64,000 nt of DNA from JAILLW01 sp045629045 (GTDB lineage: Bacteria > Bacillota > Clostridia > Lachnospirales > Lachnospiraceae): contig JAZQQM010000055.1 in NCBI GenBank assembly GCA_045629045.1, positions 1 through 64,000 on the forward strand, in the 5' to 3' direction. A program made the translations under genes and the position numbers. The first letter of the stretch is position 1; each line of letters opens with the position of its first letter. Below are positions 25,574 to 32,890 of this stretch, one piece after another. The notes under the pieces are model-generated. The model searched no databases. It saw only the letters and a list, made by a program, of their open reading frames with translations, and was not told where the DNA came from.

Positions 25574-25910
25574 TGTGACAGTGGGGACGGTTCTTTCTGT
25601 CACATTTTTTGAATATGAAAGTAATAAACAAGTTTTCTGGGGATACATACTAAAATCATCAAATAGTGCAATTTGATATGTAAATAACAAGCAATTTTGA
25701 AAAGATATACATACCAAATGGGGCATACCACATCATTTGGTATGTATGCGATACGTTTTATCATGTTAATATACATACTATTTTGTTCTATTCTACAATT
25801 TAATATGTAATACAAACATTGCTCCCCCTGCTATCGTTATGTTTTATGTGGTCAGACTTACCAACGAAAAAAGTGTGACAGAAAGAACCGTCCCCACTGT
25901 CACATTTTTT
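25572..25910. repeat. Inverted TGTGACAG units enclosing an AT-rich palindrome (type C)
   Basis: Units at 25572-25610 and 25867-25910 are reverse complements. Between them lies about 255 nt of AT-rich, gene-free DNA with a perfect 14-bp inverted repeat ATACATACCAAATG / CATTTGGTATGTAT (25707-25720 with 25734-25747). No type A or B core is present. The left unit also terminates the AraC gene. Confidence 0.8.
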
Positions 25911-25913
25911 CAT

Positions 25914-25941
25914 AAAAAAAACAGCAGGAACGTCCTACTGT
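25914..25941 (-). terminator. Terminator of tRNA Arg-His-Gln-Lys operon
   Basis: ACAGTAGGA pairs with TCCTGCTGT around CGT; on the minus strand seven T follow. The stem is similar to the TGTGACAG family but shorter. Confidence 0.88.
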
Positions 25942-25949
25942 CAAATTAG

Positions 25950-26022
25950 TGAACCACGCGGGAATCGAACCCGCGACAACTTGATTAAAAGTCAAGTGCT
26001 CTACCGACTGAGCTAGTGGTCC
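25950..26022 (-). tRNA. tRNA-Lys (anticodon TTT)
   Basis: Acceptor GGACCAC / GTGGTTC, D-arm TAGCTCAGTCGGTAGAGC, anticodon stem-loop CTTGACT-TTT-AATCAAG, T-arm CGCGGGTTCGATTCCCGCG. CCA is not encoded. Last gene of the four-tRNA operon. Confidence 0.97.
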
Positions 26023-26035
26023 ATATATAAAAAAG

Positions 26036-26107
26036 CTGGGCTAGCTGGATTCGAACCAGCGAATGCAGCAGTCAAAGTGCTGTGCCTTACCGCTTGGCGA
26101 TAGCCCA
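26036..26107 (-). tRNA. tRNA-Gln (anticodon TTG)
   Basis: Acceptor TGGGCTA / TAGCCCA with discriminator G, D-arm CGCCAAGCGGTAAGGC, anticodon loop CT-TTG-AC on stem CAGCA/TGCTG, T-arm GCTGGTTCGAATCCAGC. 13 nt from tRNA-Lys. Confidence 0.96.
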
Positions 26108-26165
26108 ATGTTCACCAAGCTTGTCCCTGGGACAATCCCGGGTGATTATATGGTAAATCCATACG

Positions 26166-26240
26166 GGTGGGTAGAGGGACTCGAACCCTCGGTCTCCAGA
26201 ACCACAATCTGGCGCGCTAACCAACTGCGCCATACCCACC
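26166..26240 (-). tRNA. tRNA-His (anticodon GTG)
   Basis: Acceptor GTGGGTA / TACCCAC with an extra 5' G (G-1) opposite discriminator C, the hallmark of tRNA-His; anticodon loop GATT-GTG-GT; T-arm GAGGGTTCGAGTCCCTC. Confidence 0.97.
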
Positions 26241-26279
26241 ATAAAACGTGAAGTTCCCGTGGTCATCGGAAACTTCGCG

Positions 26280-26353
<74 letters not shown>

Positions 26354-26381
26354 ATAGCTGGTGTTAAAAACAGCATTTATA

Positions 26382-26410
26382 TTTATATCATAATAAAGAT
26401 TAAATTTCAA
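26382..26410 (-). promoter_or_regulatory. Promoter of tRNA Arg-His-Gln-Lys operon
   Basis: On the minus strand TTGAAA (26405-26410) and TATAAA (26382-26387) are 17 bp apart, about 29 nt before tRNA-Arg. Confidence 0.65.
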
Positions 26411-26439
26411 CAAAAAAGTTAAATTATTTCTTCTTATAA

Positions 26440-27495
26440 TTAATTGTATATGCTCTCGTAATCATACGAGCCGTAATACTCCCGTTCTTTGGCTATCTTA
26501 TCAAGGTAATTTTCGGTCGTAACCAAGCCATCGCCATCCTTAATCCACCTTAAGATATTGTCATTTGTATCGCTCAAATAATGCTCTTTGTCTCTATACT
26601 TGGATACATCGGTTATCAGATCATAATGATCCGCAAAACTATATAACTTAATATTGGGACATTCCAGCAATAAGGAGGTTGCAACTTCCTCTGCCTTAAG
26701 CTGTCGTTCCAGCGTATTTGTCAAATTCACCTCATCCCAATAGCAAATACTGTAGGGAGGGAAAAAGAGTATAAATTCAACATTGGGATATCTGTTGGCA
26801 AGCATCACTATATTATCCGTCACATTGCCCACTACCGTTGATTCATCTTCCGCAGTAAGGGTAGACGGCAAATCCTGTTGAACATTATTCCTGTCATATA
26901 ACTTAAATATACCGTCGAGTCCCGTGTCCTCGGCCTCCCAACTTGAATACTTATCCATTGTAGTGCTTTCCTGCCCTGTTATGGTCATTGCAAGATTATT
27001 AAGTACGCCGTGATACAGTATATCTTTGTTAAAAATATACGATACATCATTAAGCAGACTATCATCATATAAATATGTAGGATAATTGTCATATCCTGCC
27101 CAATGCTTATCACGAATTAATCCGTTATAATCAATTCCCCAGATTACTGTCTTCAAATCAGGATTGTACTTGATTGTTCTTTCTATATTCTGAGCAACTT
27201 CTTCATAACCTGCCCCCGAAAATGTTTCTTTGACAAACTGTCCGCCAAATAATTCCTCAGCAAGGGAAGTCTTAAAATTCTGGTTCATTGAAGAGCCCGT
27301 AATCATTGAATCAAACTCAAAGTGTCTTGATATCCCGTCATTGGTATATCTTTCGTCATAAAGCCGGTAAGACAAGCCCTTGAGCGGCTTATGGAAATGG
27401 AAGTACGGATCCACCACAACAACGAGCGCTACTATAAACGCCAGAACTATCAATATGGTCAACAGACATTTGCGTAAAAAGATATCAGTTTTCAC
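26440..27495 (-). CDS. Membrane-anchored SGNH-like protein partner of MBOAT acyltransferase
   Basis: A 351-residue protein. Residues about 9-28 are a single membrane anchor (LLTILIVLAFIVALVVVV), with the rest outside the cell. The segment DSMITGSSMNQNF is positioned like the nucleophile Ser block of AlgJ/DltD-like SGNH proteins, and a possible catalytic His lies later (REHYLSDTNDN-like region near the C-terminus). It lies 16 nt after the MBOAT gene. Pairs of this type (DltB-DltD, AlgI-AlgJ) move acyl groups across the membrane to a cell-surface polymer; the polymer here is unknown. The transcript probably ends before the tRNA genes, although I see no strong hairpin. Confidence 0.72.
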   Translation of the reverse strand: MKTDIFLRKCLLTILIVLAFIVALVVVVDPYFHFHKPLKGLSYRLYDERYTNDGISRHFEFDSMITGSSMNQNFKTSLAEELFGGQFVKETFSGAGYEEVAQNIERTIKYNPDLKTVIWGIDYNGLIRDKHWAGYDNYPTYLYDDSLLNDVSYIFNKDILYHGVLNNLAMTITGQESTTMDKYSSWEAEDTGLDGIFKLYDRNNVQQDLPSTLTAEDESTVVGNVTDNIVMLANRYPNVEFILFFPPYSICYWDEVNLTNTLERQLKAEEVATSLLLECPNIKLYSFADHYDLITDVSKYRDKEHYLSDTNDNILRWIKDGDGLVTTENYLDKIAKEREYYGSYDYESIYN

Positions 27496-27511
27496 TAAAT
27501 GCTCTCCATAA

Positions 27512-28972
27512 TCAGAAATTAAAGTAAACGAATGCGGTTATTTGTGAAAGTGAAATAATACTTCCAACCAAAAATACCGTAATCAACACTATTTCTTTTG
27601 TGTTGAATTTCATTGCTGCAACCTTCTCCTGGGTATTTCGGGCTGCGAAGCACATTATCAATACAACTATCAAATATATCAGCATAAATACCCATGGAAG
27701 TGACGTGATTAATCCGCCAAATCCAAGCCTGTACAAGAACTTAACTTCAACTATCGAATTAAACGCATCCGTAAGTATCGGTGAAATTCCGCCAAAACCG
27801 CCGGTAAATATCTTTCCGAACATATTGCATGCGCATGAAATATTCTCTGCACGGAAGAATATAAAAATAAAAACAAACAACAGGAAATTAACCGCTACCC
27901 CAAGAGCCTTCGGAAGTTTCATAAACACCTTGCGTCCGGCCCTGTTAATACATACTGCGATGCCATAAAGTCCGCCCCATACAACAAAACTCCAATCGGC
28001 ACCGTGCCAAAGTCCGCTTATCAAAAATACAACCATCGTATTAATGTAAGTTCTGCAGGTTCCTTTGCGGCTGCCCCCCATAGGAATATAAACATATTCT
28101 CTGAAGAAACGATTAAGTGTCATATGCCATCTGTTCCAGAACTCACCTACATTGGATGATTTAAAGGGTGAATTAAAGTTAATGGGAAGTTCGATATTAA
28201 ACATATATCCGATACCATATGCCATATCACAGTATCCGCTAAAGTCAAAATATATCTGCAGGGCATAACACAGCACCGTTACAATTGCACTAATACTGTT
28301 AAGTCCAAAGATATCGGAATATCCCGCATCTACTACCCGTCCGAAGATATCAGCTATAAGTACTTTCTTGGCAAGACCGCAGGCAAAAGCATACAGGCCT
28401 TTTGAAAAGTTTTCGGAAATAAACTTTCGCTTATCGGCATCCCTAAACTGCGGTATAACCTCCGAATGATATGCTATGGGTCCCGATAATAAAGTAGGGA
28501 AAAATGATACATAAGAAGCGTACTCCATAAGGGTATACTTTTCACATTTACCATGATAGTAATCCACAAGATACGAAATCTGCTGGAATGTGAAGAAACT
28601 GATTCCTATAGGCAGTGCCAGTCTTAAGAAAGGCATATCTTCCGCTTTAATAACGGAATTAAGATTGTTCAGGAAGAAATCGTAATATTTAAAGAAAAAC
28701 AGAATTCCTATATCAATGACCGTTCCGGAAATCATAAATACTTTCTTATGGTCTGTATGTCTTTCCATCAAAGTTACTGCCAAATGGTTAAGAATTATAC
28801 TTCCCACAAGAACAAACAGATAATACCAATTATTATATCCGTAGAACCAAAATGACATTAGTGTCAGAAAAGTGGTTGCGACCTTTGGTCTGTTAATTTT
28901 GTTTAACAGATAATATCCCGCCAGTACAAGCGGCAAAAATATGAAGATAAAAATATATGAATTAAAAAGCAT
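27512..28972 (-). CDS. MBOAT-family O-acyltransferase
   Basis: A 486-residue integral membrane protein with about ten helices. It has the MBOAT signature of the DltB/AlgI/PatA group: GFWNRWHMTLNRFFREYVYIPMGG, then SGLWHGADWSFVVWGG with the conserved active-site His (WHG). The enzyme transfers an acyl group (typically acetyl or D-alanyl) from a cytosolic carrier to an extracellular polysaccharide or teichoic acid, usually with the SGNH partner encoded next. I start at MLFNSYIF (28972), which has GGAG 8 nt upstream; the longer frame adds seven residues without support. The dltA/dltC genes are absent nearby, so D-alanylation is less likely than O-acetylation of a glycan. Confidence 0.9.
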   Translation of the reverse strand: MLFNSYIFIFIFLPLVLAGYYLLNKINRPKVATTFLTLMSFWFYGYNNWYYLFVLVGSIILNHLAVTLMERHTDHKKVFMISGTVIDIGILFFFKYYDFFLNNLNSVIKAEDMPFLRLALPIGISFFTFQQISYLVDYYHGKCEKYTLMEYASYVSFFPTLLSGPIAYHSEVIPQFRDADKRKFISENFSKGLYAFACGLAKKVLIADIFGRVVDAGYSDIFGLNSISAIVTVLCYALQIYFDFSGYCDMAYGIGYMFNIELPINFNSPFKSSNVGEFWNRWHMTLNRFFREYVYIPMGGSRKGTCRTYINTMVVFLISGLWHGADWSFVVWGGLYGIAVCINRAGRKVFMKLPKALGVAVNFLLFVFIFIFFRAENISCACNMFGKIFTGGFGGISPILTDAFNSIVEVKFLYRLGFGGLITSLPWVFMLIYLIVVLIMCFAARNTQEKVAAMKFNTKEIVLITVFLVGSIISLSQITAFVYFNF

Positions 28973-29038
28973 ATTAAATCTCCATTGAAGCAACTATGAT
29001 ATTATATCATATTTTGGTAGCCCGCTCTAAAAAAAAAC

Positions 29039-29233
29039 GGGTTCGAGGTCTCCCCCGCTCTATCCGCGGGCTCCTCTCGAGGTTATTGCTTCGCAAAACC
29101 TCTTCCGGACCGCTTTTGATAACTACTAAAAAGCGGGTGATGGGGCGCTAGACGTCCAGTGGACGTCTGTTCAGCGCGGACCGGAGTGAAACGGAGACAC
29201 GAACCCACTGGGTTCGAGGTCTCCCCCGCTCTA
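29039..29233. repeat. tRNA-Gly-derived repeats with a ~55-nt structured insert
   Basis: GCGGGTGATGGG (29133-29144) and CGAACCCAC (29200-29208) reproduce the 3' part of the tRNA-Gly gene (29270-29293) but are split by an insert at 29145-29199. The insert has hairpin AGACGTCC-AGT-GGACGTCT and a GCGC/GCGC pair, and is homologous to the insert near tRNA-Leu. Around it is a 24-bp exact direct repeat starting GGGTTCGAGGTC and ending CCCGCTCTA (29039-29062 and 29210-29233). No open reading frame is supported here. Confidence 0.72.
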
Positions 29234-29266
29234 AAAAAAACCTCAGGTTTTAACCTGAGGTTTTTT
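29234..29266 (-). terminator. Terminator of tRNA Pro-Gly operon
   Basis: Perfect 15-bp stem AAAAAACCTCAGGTT / AACCTGAGGTTTTTT (29235-29249 with 29252-29266) just 2 nt past tRNA-Gly, with a T-run on either strand. Confidence 0.93.
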
Positions 29267-29268
29267 AG

Positions 29269-29340
29269 AGCGGGTGATGGGAATCGAACCCACCTATCCA
29301 GCTTGGAAGGCTGGCGCACTAGCCGATGTACTACACCCGC
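29269..29340 (-). tRNA. tRNA-Gly (anticodon TCC)
   Basis: Acceptor GCGGGTG / CACCCGC with discriminator T, D-arm TAGTACATCGGCTAGTGC, anticodon stem-loop CCAGCCT-TCC-AAGCTGG, T-arm GTGGGTTCGATTCCCAT. Confidence 0.96.
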
Positions 29341-29354
29341 ATGTATTTAGTTAA

Positions 29355-29429
29355 TCGAGGTGACAGGATTCGAACCTGCGACCCCCTGCTCCCAAAGCAG
29401 GTGCTCTAGCCAAGCTGAGCCACACCTCG
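29355..29429 (-). tRNA. tRNA-Pro (anticodon TGG)
   Basis: Acceptor CGAGGTG / CACCTCG, D-arm TGGCTCAGCTTGGCTAGAGC, anticodon stem-loop CCTGCTT-TGG-GAGCAGG, T-arm GCAGGTTCGAATCCTGT. Confidence 0.97.
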
Positions 29430-29460
29430 TCAGCAGTCACCCTTTCACAGCGCAAGGTTT

Positions 29461-29489
29461 ATTATACGAAACCATCACCTATGTGTCAA
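29461..29489 (-). promoter_or_regulatory. Promoter of tRNA Pro-Gly operon
   Basis: On the minus strand consensus TTGACA (29484-29489) and TATAAT (29461-29466) are 17 bp apart, about 31 nt before tRNA-Pro. Confidence 0.9.
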
Positions 29490-29506
29490 CAAAAATTTTA
29501 ATTATT

Positions 29507-29986
29507 TCATAAATACTTTACTTCAAATTTCGGTTCACCGTCATCTTCCAAGTTCATAACAATATATGACGGTCTTCTGCCATCCTGTCTGGGATAGGAT
29601 ACGGATCCCGGATTAATAAGCCACATTCCGCCCACGCACTCCGCAACAGGTCTGTGTATATGGCCAAACATTACTATATCAGCTCCCCGTGCTCTTCCCT
29701 CCTGCCTTAGAAGTTCCAACCCTGCAGAAACTCTGTAAGCATGTCCATGTGTCAAAAAAACATTAAGATTCCCTATTTTAAATTCCTTCTCGGCAGGCAA
29801 ATCCGAAAAGAAATCATTATTTCCGGTTATAAGATGCATAGGGCACTTAACTACCTGTGAAAAGATATACTCCGACCCTTCAATATCACCGCAATGAACC
29901 AGCAAATCAATCGGGCTCTCTTTGTCCAGAACTTTCATGAAATTGTAATTTTCACGATGAGTATCGCTTACTATCAATATCTTCAT
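29507..29986 (-). CDS. YfcE/MJ0936-type metallophosphoesterase
   Basis: A 159-residue phosphodiesterase of the calcineurin-like superfamily. The metal-binding motifs are in order: SDTHRENYN (D-x-H), HCGDIEGSEY (GD), ITGNNDF (GNxD), THGHAYR (GH) and FGHIHRPV (GHTH-type). It hydrolyses phosphodiesters with two metal ions in the cytosol; the physiological substrate is unknown. Its ATG overlaps the stop of the rdgB-type gene by one base (TAATG), the usual pairing of these two genes in Firmicutes. Confidence 0.93.
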   Translation of the reverse strand: MKILIVSDTHRENYNFMKVLDKESPIDLLVHCGDIEGSEYIFSQVVKCPMHLITGNNDFFSDLPAEKEFKIGNLNVFLTHGHAYRVSAGLELLRQEGRARGADIVMFGHIHRPVAECVGGMWLINPGSVSYPRQDGRRPSYIVMNLEDDGEPKFEVKYL

Positions 29987-30600
29987 TATGAATTAAATAC
30001 TTCTTCCAATAATGCTCTTGTTTTGCGAAGTGCCTTACCTCTGTGCGAAATAGCATTCTTCTCGTCTTCCGAAAGTTCTGCGGAGGTCTTTTCATATGGC
30101 GGAACTAAGAAAATAGGATCGTATCCAAATCCGTTTGTACCCTTTTCTTCATATGCAATTCTTCCTTCCATGGTCTCTGTCGCGTTAAGAAGTCGTCCAT
30201 CGGGAAGTACCGTAGCAATCGAACATACAAATCTTGCGCTTCTTAAAGGTCCTTCGGCATCCGCCAATCTATCGATAATACTCTTGTTCTTAATGTGATA
30301 CGAAGTGTCTTCACCCAGGTATCTTGCCGAATATATTCCCGGCTCTTTATTAATAAAATCAACCTCAAGTCCGGAATCATCAGCCATTACAATACTTCCG
30401 GGAAGCAGCGCTGCAACAGCCTTTGCCTTAATAGCCGCATTCTCGGCAAAAGATGATCCATCTTCCACTATATCAATATCTATACCCTTTTCCTTCATGG
30501 AAAAAATATTAACTTTATTCCCATCAATGGCAAAATCTTCAAGAATCTGCCTGATCTCACGCATTTTGTTTAAGTTACCCGTAGCAAATACAATATCCAT
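29986..30600 (-). CDS. rdgB: XTP/dITP diphosphatase, RdgB/HAM1 family
   Basis: A 204-residue enzyme that hydrolyses non-canonical purine triphosphates (ITP, XTP) to the monophosphates, keeping them out of DNA and RNA. Motifs: ATGNLNKMREIRQIL at the N-terminus (TGNxxK), ADDSGLEVDFINKEPGIYSARYLGE, GFGYDPIFLVPPYEKTSAELSEDEKN and SHRGKALRK. The ribosome site GGAG lies 6 nt before the ATG. It is part of a minus-strand run amidase-like / rdgB / phosphoesterase. No oddities apart from the 1-nt overlap with the next gene. Confidence 0.96.
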   Translation of the reverse strand: MDIVFATGNLNKMREIRQILEDFAIDGNKVNIFSMKEKGIDIDIVEDGSSFAENAAIKAKAVAALLPGSIVMADDSGLEVDFINKEPGIYSARYLGEDTSYHIKNKSIIDRLADAEGPLRSARFVCSIATVLPDGRLLNATETMEGRIAYEEKGTNGFGYDPIFLVPPYEKTSAELSEDEKNAISHRGKALRKTRALLEEVFNS

Positions 30601-30622
30601 CTTTTACTCCATCAAATACATA

Positions 30623-31663
30623 TTATCGATTTTCGTACATCTTAATAACACCGCCATAGATTCCCTGGGCAATCTTTGCAATATAGTCATCACGCCCAAG
30701 CAGTATCGCTTCCTGTTTATTTGAAACACATCCCACCCTGATGGTGGTTGACGGTACCGTTGAGTGAAGCAGTGTATAATCATTGTTCTTGGACGCATAA
30801 ATTCCCAAAGCCTTACCCTTAACAGCTGTAACAACTTCCGATTCCATAAGGTCGGCCAATTCAACGTTACCGAAGCCCGGTATGAAATACTCGTCATTAT
30901 AAAAAGTGGTTACCCCATATACTGCGCTGTCATTTACATTATCAACTTCAATTCTGATATATGCATCGGCACGTATTTTATTGGGAAGATTAACCCTGAG
31001 TTCTTCCTTGGGATTAACATCATCCATTCGCGTATAATAAACCTTTACCGAACCGTCGGAATCAAACAGTTCTTTAATCTTTTTGGTAATTGCCAAAGTT
31101 ATATCTTTTTCGGATAATTCCTCTGCCGTGGCGCCCATATCAAGTCCGCCCCGGGCAGGATCGATTACGACAATCTTGTCATAAAGTTCGCGGGGTGAAT
31201 AACAGGTCACATAAAGGGAATTATTCTCCAACACTGTCTTAAACTCATATATACCGTTCATTACGAATTTAAGGGCCAAGCCATCCTTAGTTTCTTCATA
31301 GGTGCCCTCAAGAATATTGTCCTTATTTCCGCTAAGGGCATGAGTCTTATAAAAAGACTTATCGGTATCCCTGATAATAATATAGAATTCCGAATCCATA
31401 TAGTGATTTTCAATTGTAATATCATCCGGCAACACGTTAGGGTCAAGAGGAATAGTCAAATAATCCGTATACTCCATACTTGTGTCAAAGGACAGCATAT
31501 TAAGCATCACTAAATCATCCTGCTCTTCTGTCACCCCTGACGAAAGCTGCACATCGTCCTGGGCAACCCCGGAAATTTCGATAGTTTTGGTCATACCAAA
31601 ATAGACAATAGCCAAAAGCGCTATTGCCCCGAAAGCACATCCGAATACAGTTGTCTTTCGCAT
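30623..31663 (-). CDS. Membrane-anchored amidase_3-fold protein lacking catalytic residues
   Basis: About 346 residues: an N-terminal membrane segment (residues 8-24), a beta-rich middle domain, then an N-acetylmuramoyl-L-alanine amidase (Amidase_3) domain from about residue 163. The family block normally reading DPGHGG is DPARGG here, so the first zinc His is Arg (about 171). The later SIHxN block reads IRIEVDN, so the second His is Glu-like. The catalytic Glu block (VExGFxSN) reads IRVGCVSN. Only the zinc Glu (about 185) is in place. It is therefore likely a non-catalytic peptidoglycan-binding or regulatory relative. I start at ATG 31663 (MRKTTV); a GTG start four codons earlier is possible. 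Confidence 0.8.
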   Translation of the reverse strand: MRKTTVFGCAFGAIALLAIVYFGMTKTIEISGVAQDDVQLSSGVTEEQDDLVMLNMLSFDTSMEYTDYLTIPLDPNVLPDDITIENHYMDSEFYIIIRDTDKSFYKTHALSGNKDNILEGTYEETKDGLALKFVMNGIYEFKTVLENNSLYVTCYSPRELYDKIVVIDPARGGLDMGATAEELSEKDITLAITKKIKELFDSDGSVKVYYTRMDDVNPKEELRVNLPNKIRADAYIRIEVDNVNDSAVYGVTTFYNDEYFIPGFGNVELADLMESEVVTAVKGKALGIYASKNNDYTLLHSTVPSTTIRVGCVSNKQEAILLGRDDYIAKIAQGIYGGVIKMYENR

Positions 31664-31694
31664 TAATGCTTCCACTTAATATATCCTGTCAGAA

Positions 31695-32843
31695 TCAATT
31701 ATTTTTCTTGGGCGGTTTGGGACCCGGGAACTGATAAAAATATGTTTTCATCATTCCGTTATATATTTTTCTGTTCTTCTCAGCCTTGAGATTAAGAGCC
31801 TTTTCAGCCTCTTCATAAGCCGTAATCATATACATTGACCAGGAATCAAGGGCTCTGTATCTTTCGCCGATAACCTTGTACAAAGGAGCCATAGACGCCT
31901 TATCCTCAAGCCTTTCGCCATAAGGAGGATTAGTAATGATAAATCCGTATTTCTTTGCATGGGACAATTCCGCAACGTCTTTACGTTGAAAGTGTATAAG
32001 TCCGTCAACACCGGCCAATTTAGCATTGGCTCTTGCTATCTTAACCATTTCATCATCTATATCATAACCCTGAATATCTGTTTCTATATTCAAATCAATA
32101 AAATCGTTGGCTTCTTCTACCGCATACTTCCATTCCGAAGGCTCTATAATATGTTTCCAGTCCATAGCCGTAAACGTACGCTTCATACCGGGAGCAATGT
32201 TAGCCGCCATCATAGCAGCCTCAATCGGAAAAGTTCCGGAACCGCAGAAGGGATCAACAAGAATTCTGTCCTTCTTCCAGGGTGTCAGCATGATAAGGGC
32301 TGCAGCAAGATTCTCTGCAATGGGAGCCTTGGCCGTAAGCTTACGGTACCCTCTCTTATGAAGAGAATCTCCCGTGGTATCAAGGCCTACCGTAACCTCA
32401 TCCTTATGAATAAACACTCTTACCGGAAAATTATCTCCGTCTTCTTCAAACCAGCTTATGTTGTATACGCTTTTTAAGCGTTCAACCATAGCCTTCTTCA
32501 TAATGGATTGAATGTCCGAAGGCGAAAATAACTTGCTCTTAACAGATGCAGCCTTCGTAACATAAAATCTGCCGTTTGCAGGAACAAATTCCTCCCATGC
32601 TATTGCTTTCGTGCCCTGAAATAAATCCTCAAAGGTTTCCGCATGAAAACTGCCCACATTAATAAGCACACGTTCGGCAGTGCGCAAAAATATATTAGCT
32701 CTGACTATAGCCTCGGCATCTCCGATAAAGTATACACGTCCGTCTTCAACTTTGGATACGTCATAGCCCAAATCTGTAATTTCTCTTTTTAGCATCGCCT
32801 CAAGTCCGAAGTGACAGGGCGTAATAAGTTCATATGTCTTCAT
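31695..32843 (-). CDS. THUMP-domain class I RNA methyltransferase (RlmL/YpsC-like)
   Basis: A 382-residue SAM-dependent methyltransferase. Residues about 1-60 form a ferredoxin-like lead (ITPCHFGLEAMLKREI), 60-160 the THUMP RNA-binding domain, and 170-380 the Rossmann methyltransferase with DPFCGSGTFPIEAAMMA near 198-213 and the catalytic NPPYGERL at 305-312, the latter typical of N2-guanine or N6-adenine methylation. It most likely methylates 23S rRNA at a guanine. It lies 32 nt upstream of the amidase-like gene in the same orientation. Confidence 0.93.
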   Translation of the reverse strand: MKTYELITPCHFGLEAMLKREITDLGYDVSKVEDGRVYFIGDAEAIVRANIFLRTAERVLINVGSFHAETFEDLFQGTKAIAWEEFVPANGRFYVTKAASVKSKLFSPSDIQSIMKKAMVERLKSVYNISWFEEDGDNFPVRVFIHKDEVTVGLDTTGDSLHKRGYRKLTAKAPIAENLAAALIMLTPWKKDRILVDPFCGSGTFPIEAAMMAANIAPGMKRTFTAMDWKHIIEPSEWKYAVEEANDFIDLNIETDIQGYDIDDEMVKIARANAKLAGVDGLIHFQRKDVAELSHAKKYGFIITNPPYGERLEDKASMAPLYKVIGERYRALDSWSMYMITAYEEAEKALNLKAEKNRKIYNGMMKTYFYQFPGPKPPKKNN

Positions 32844-32890
32844 AACTAAATCATTTTAGCAACTTTATTATCACATCTCAAGTAAATCAT

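Noticed and set aside
11044..25910. CRISPR array
   Set aside because: The repeats are inverted pairs hundreds of bases apart at different loci, not regularly spaced direct repeats, and no cas gene is present.
8083..25910. Insertion sequences with transposases
   Set aside because: No transposase or integrase frame is present in or near any element, so at most non-autonomous copies are here.
26108..26165. Additional tRNA between tRNA-Gln and tRNA-His
   Set aside because: The 58-nt spacer has a small hairpin but no tRNA arms.
29083..29319. Short frame across the tRNA-Gly repeats
   Set aside because: It crosses a tRNA gene, a terminator and the repeated insert.
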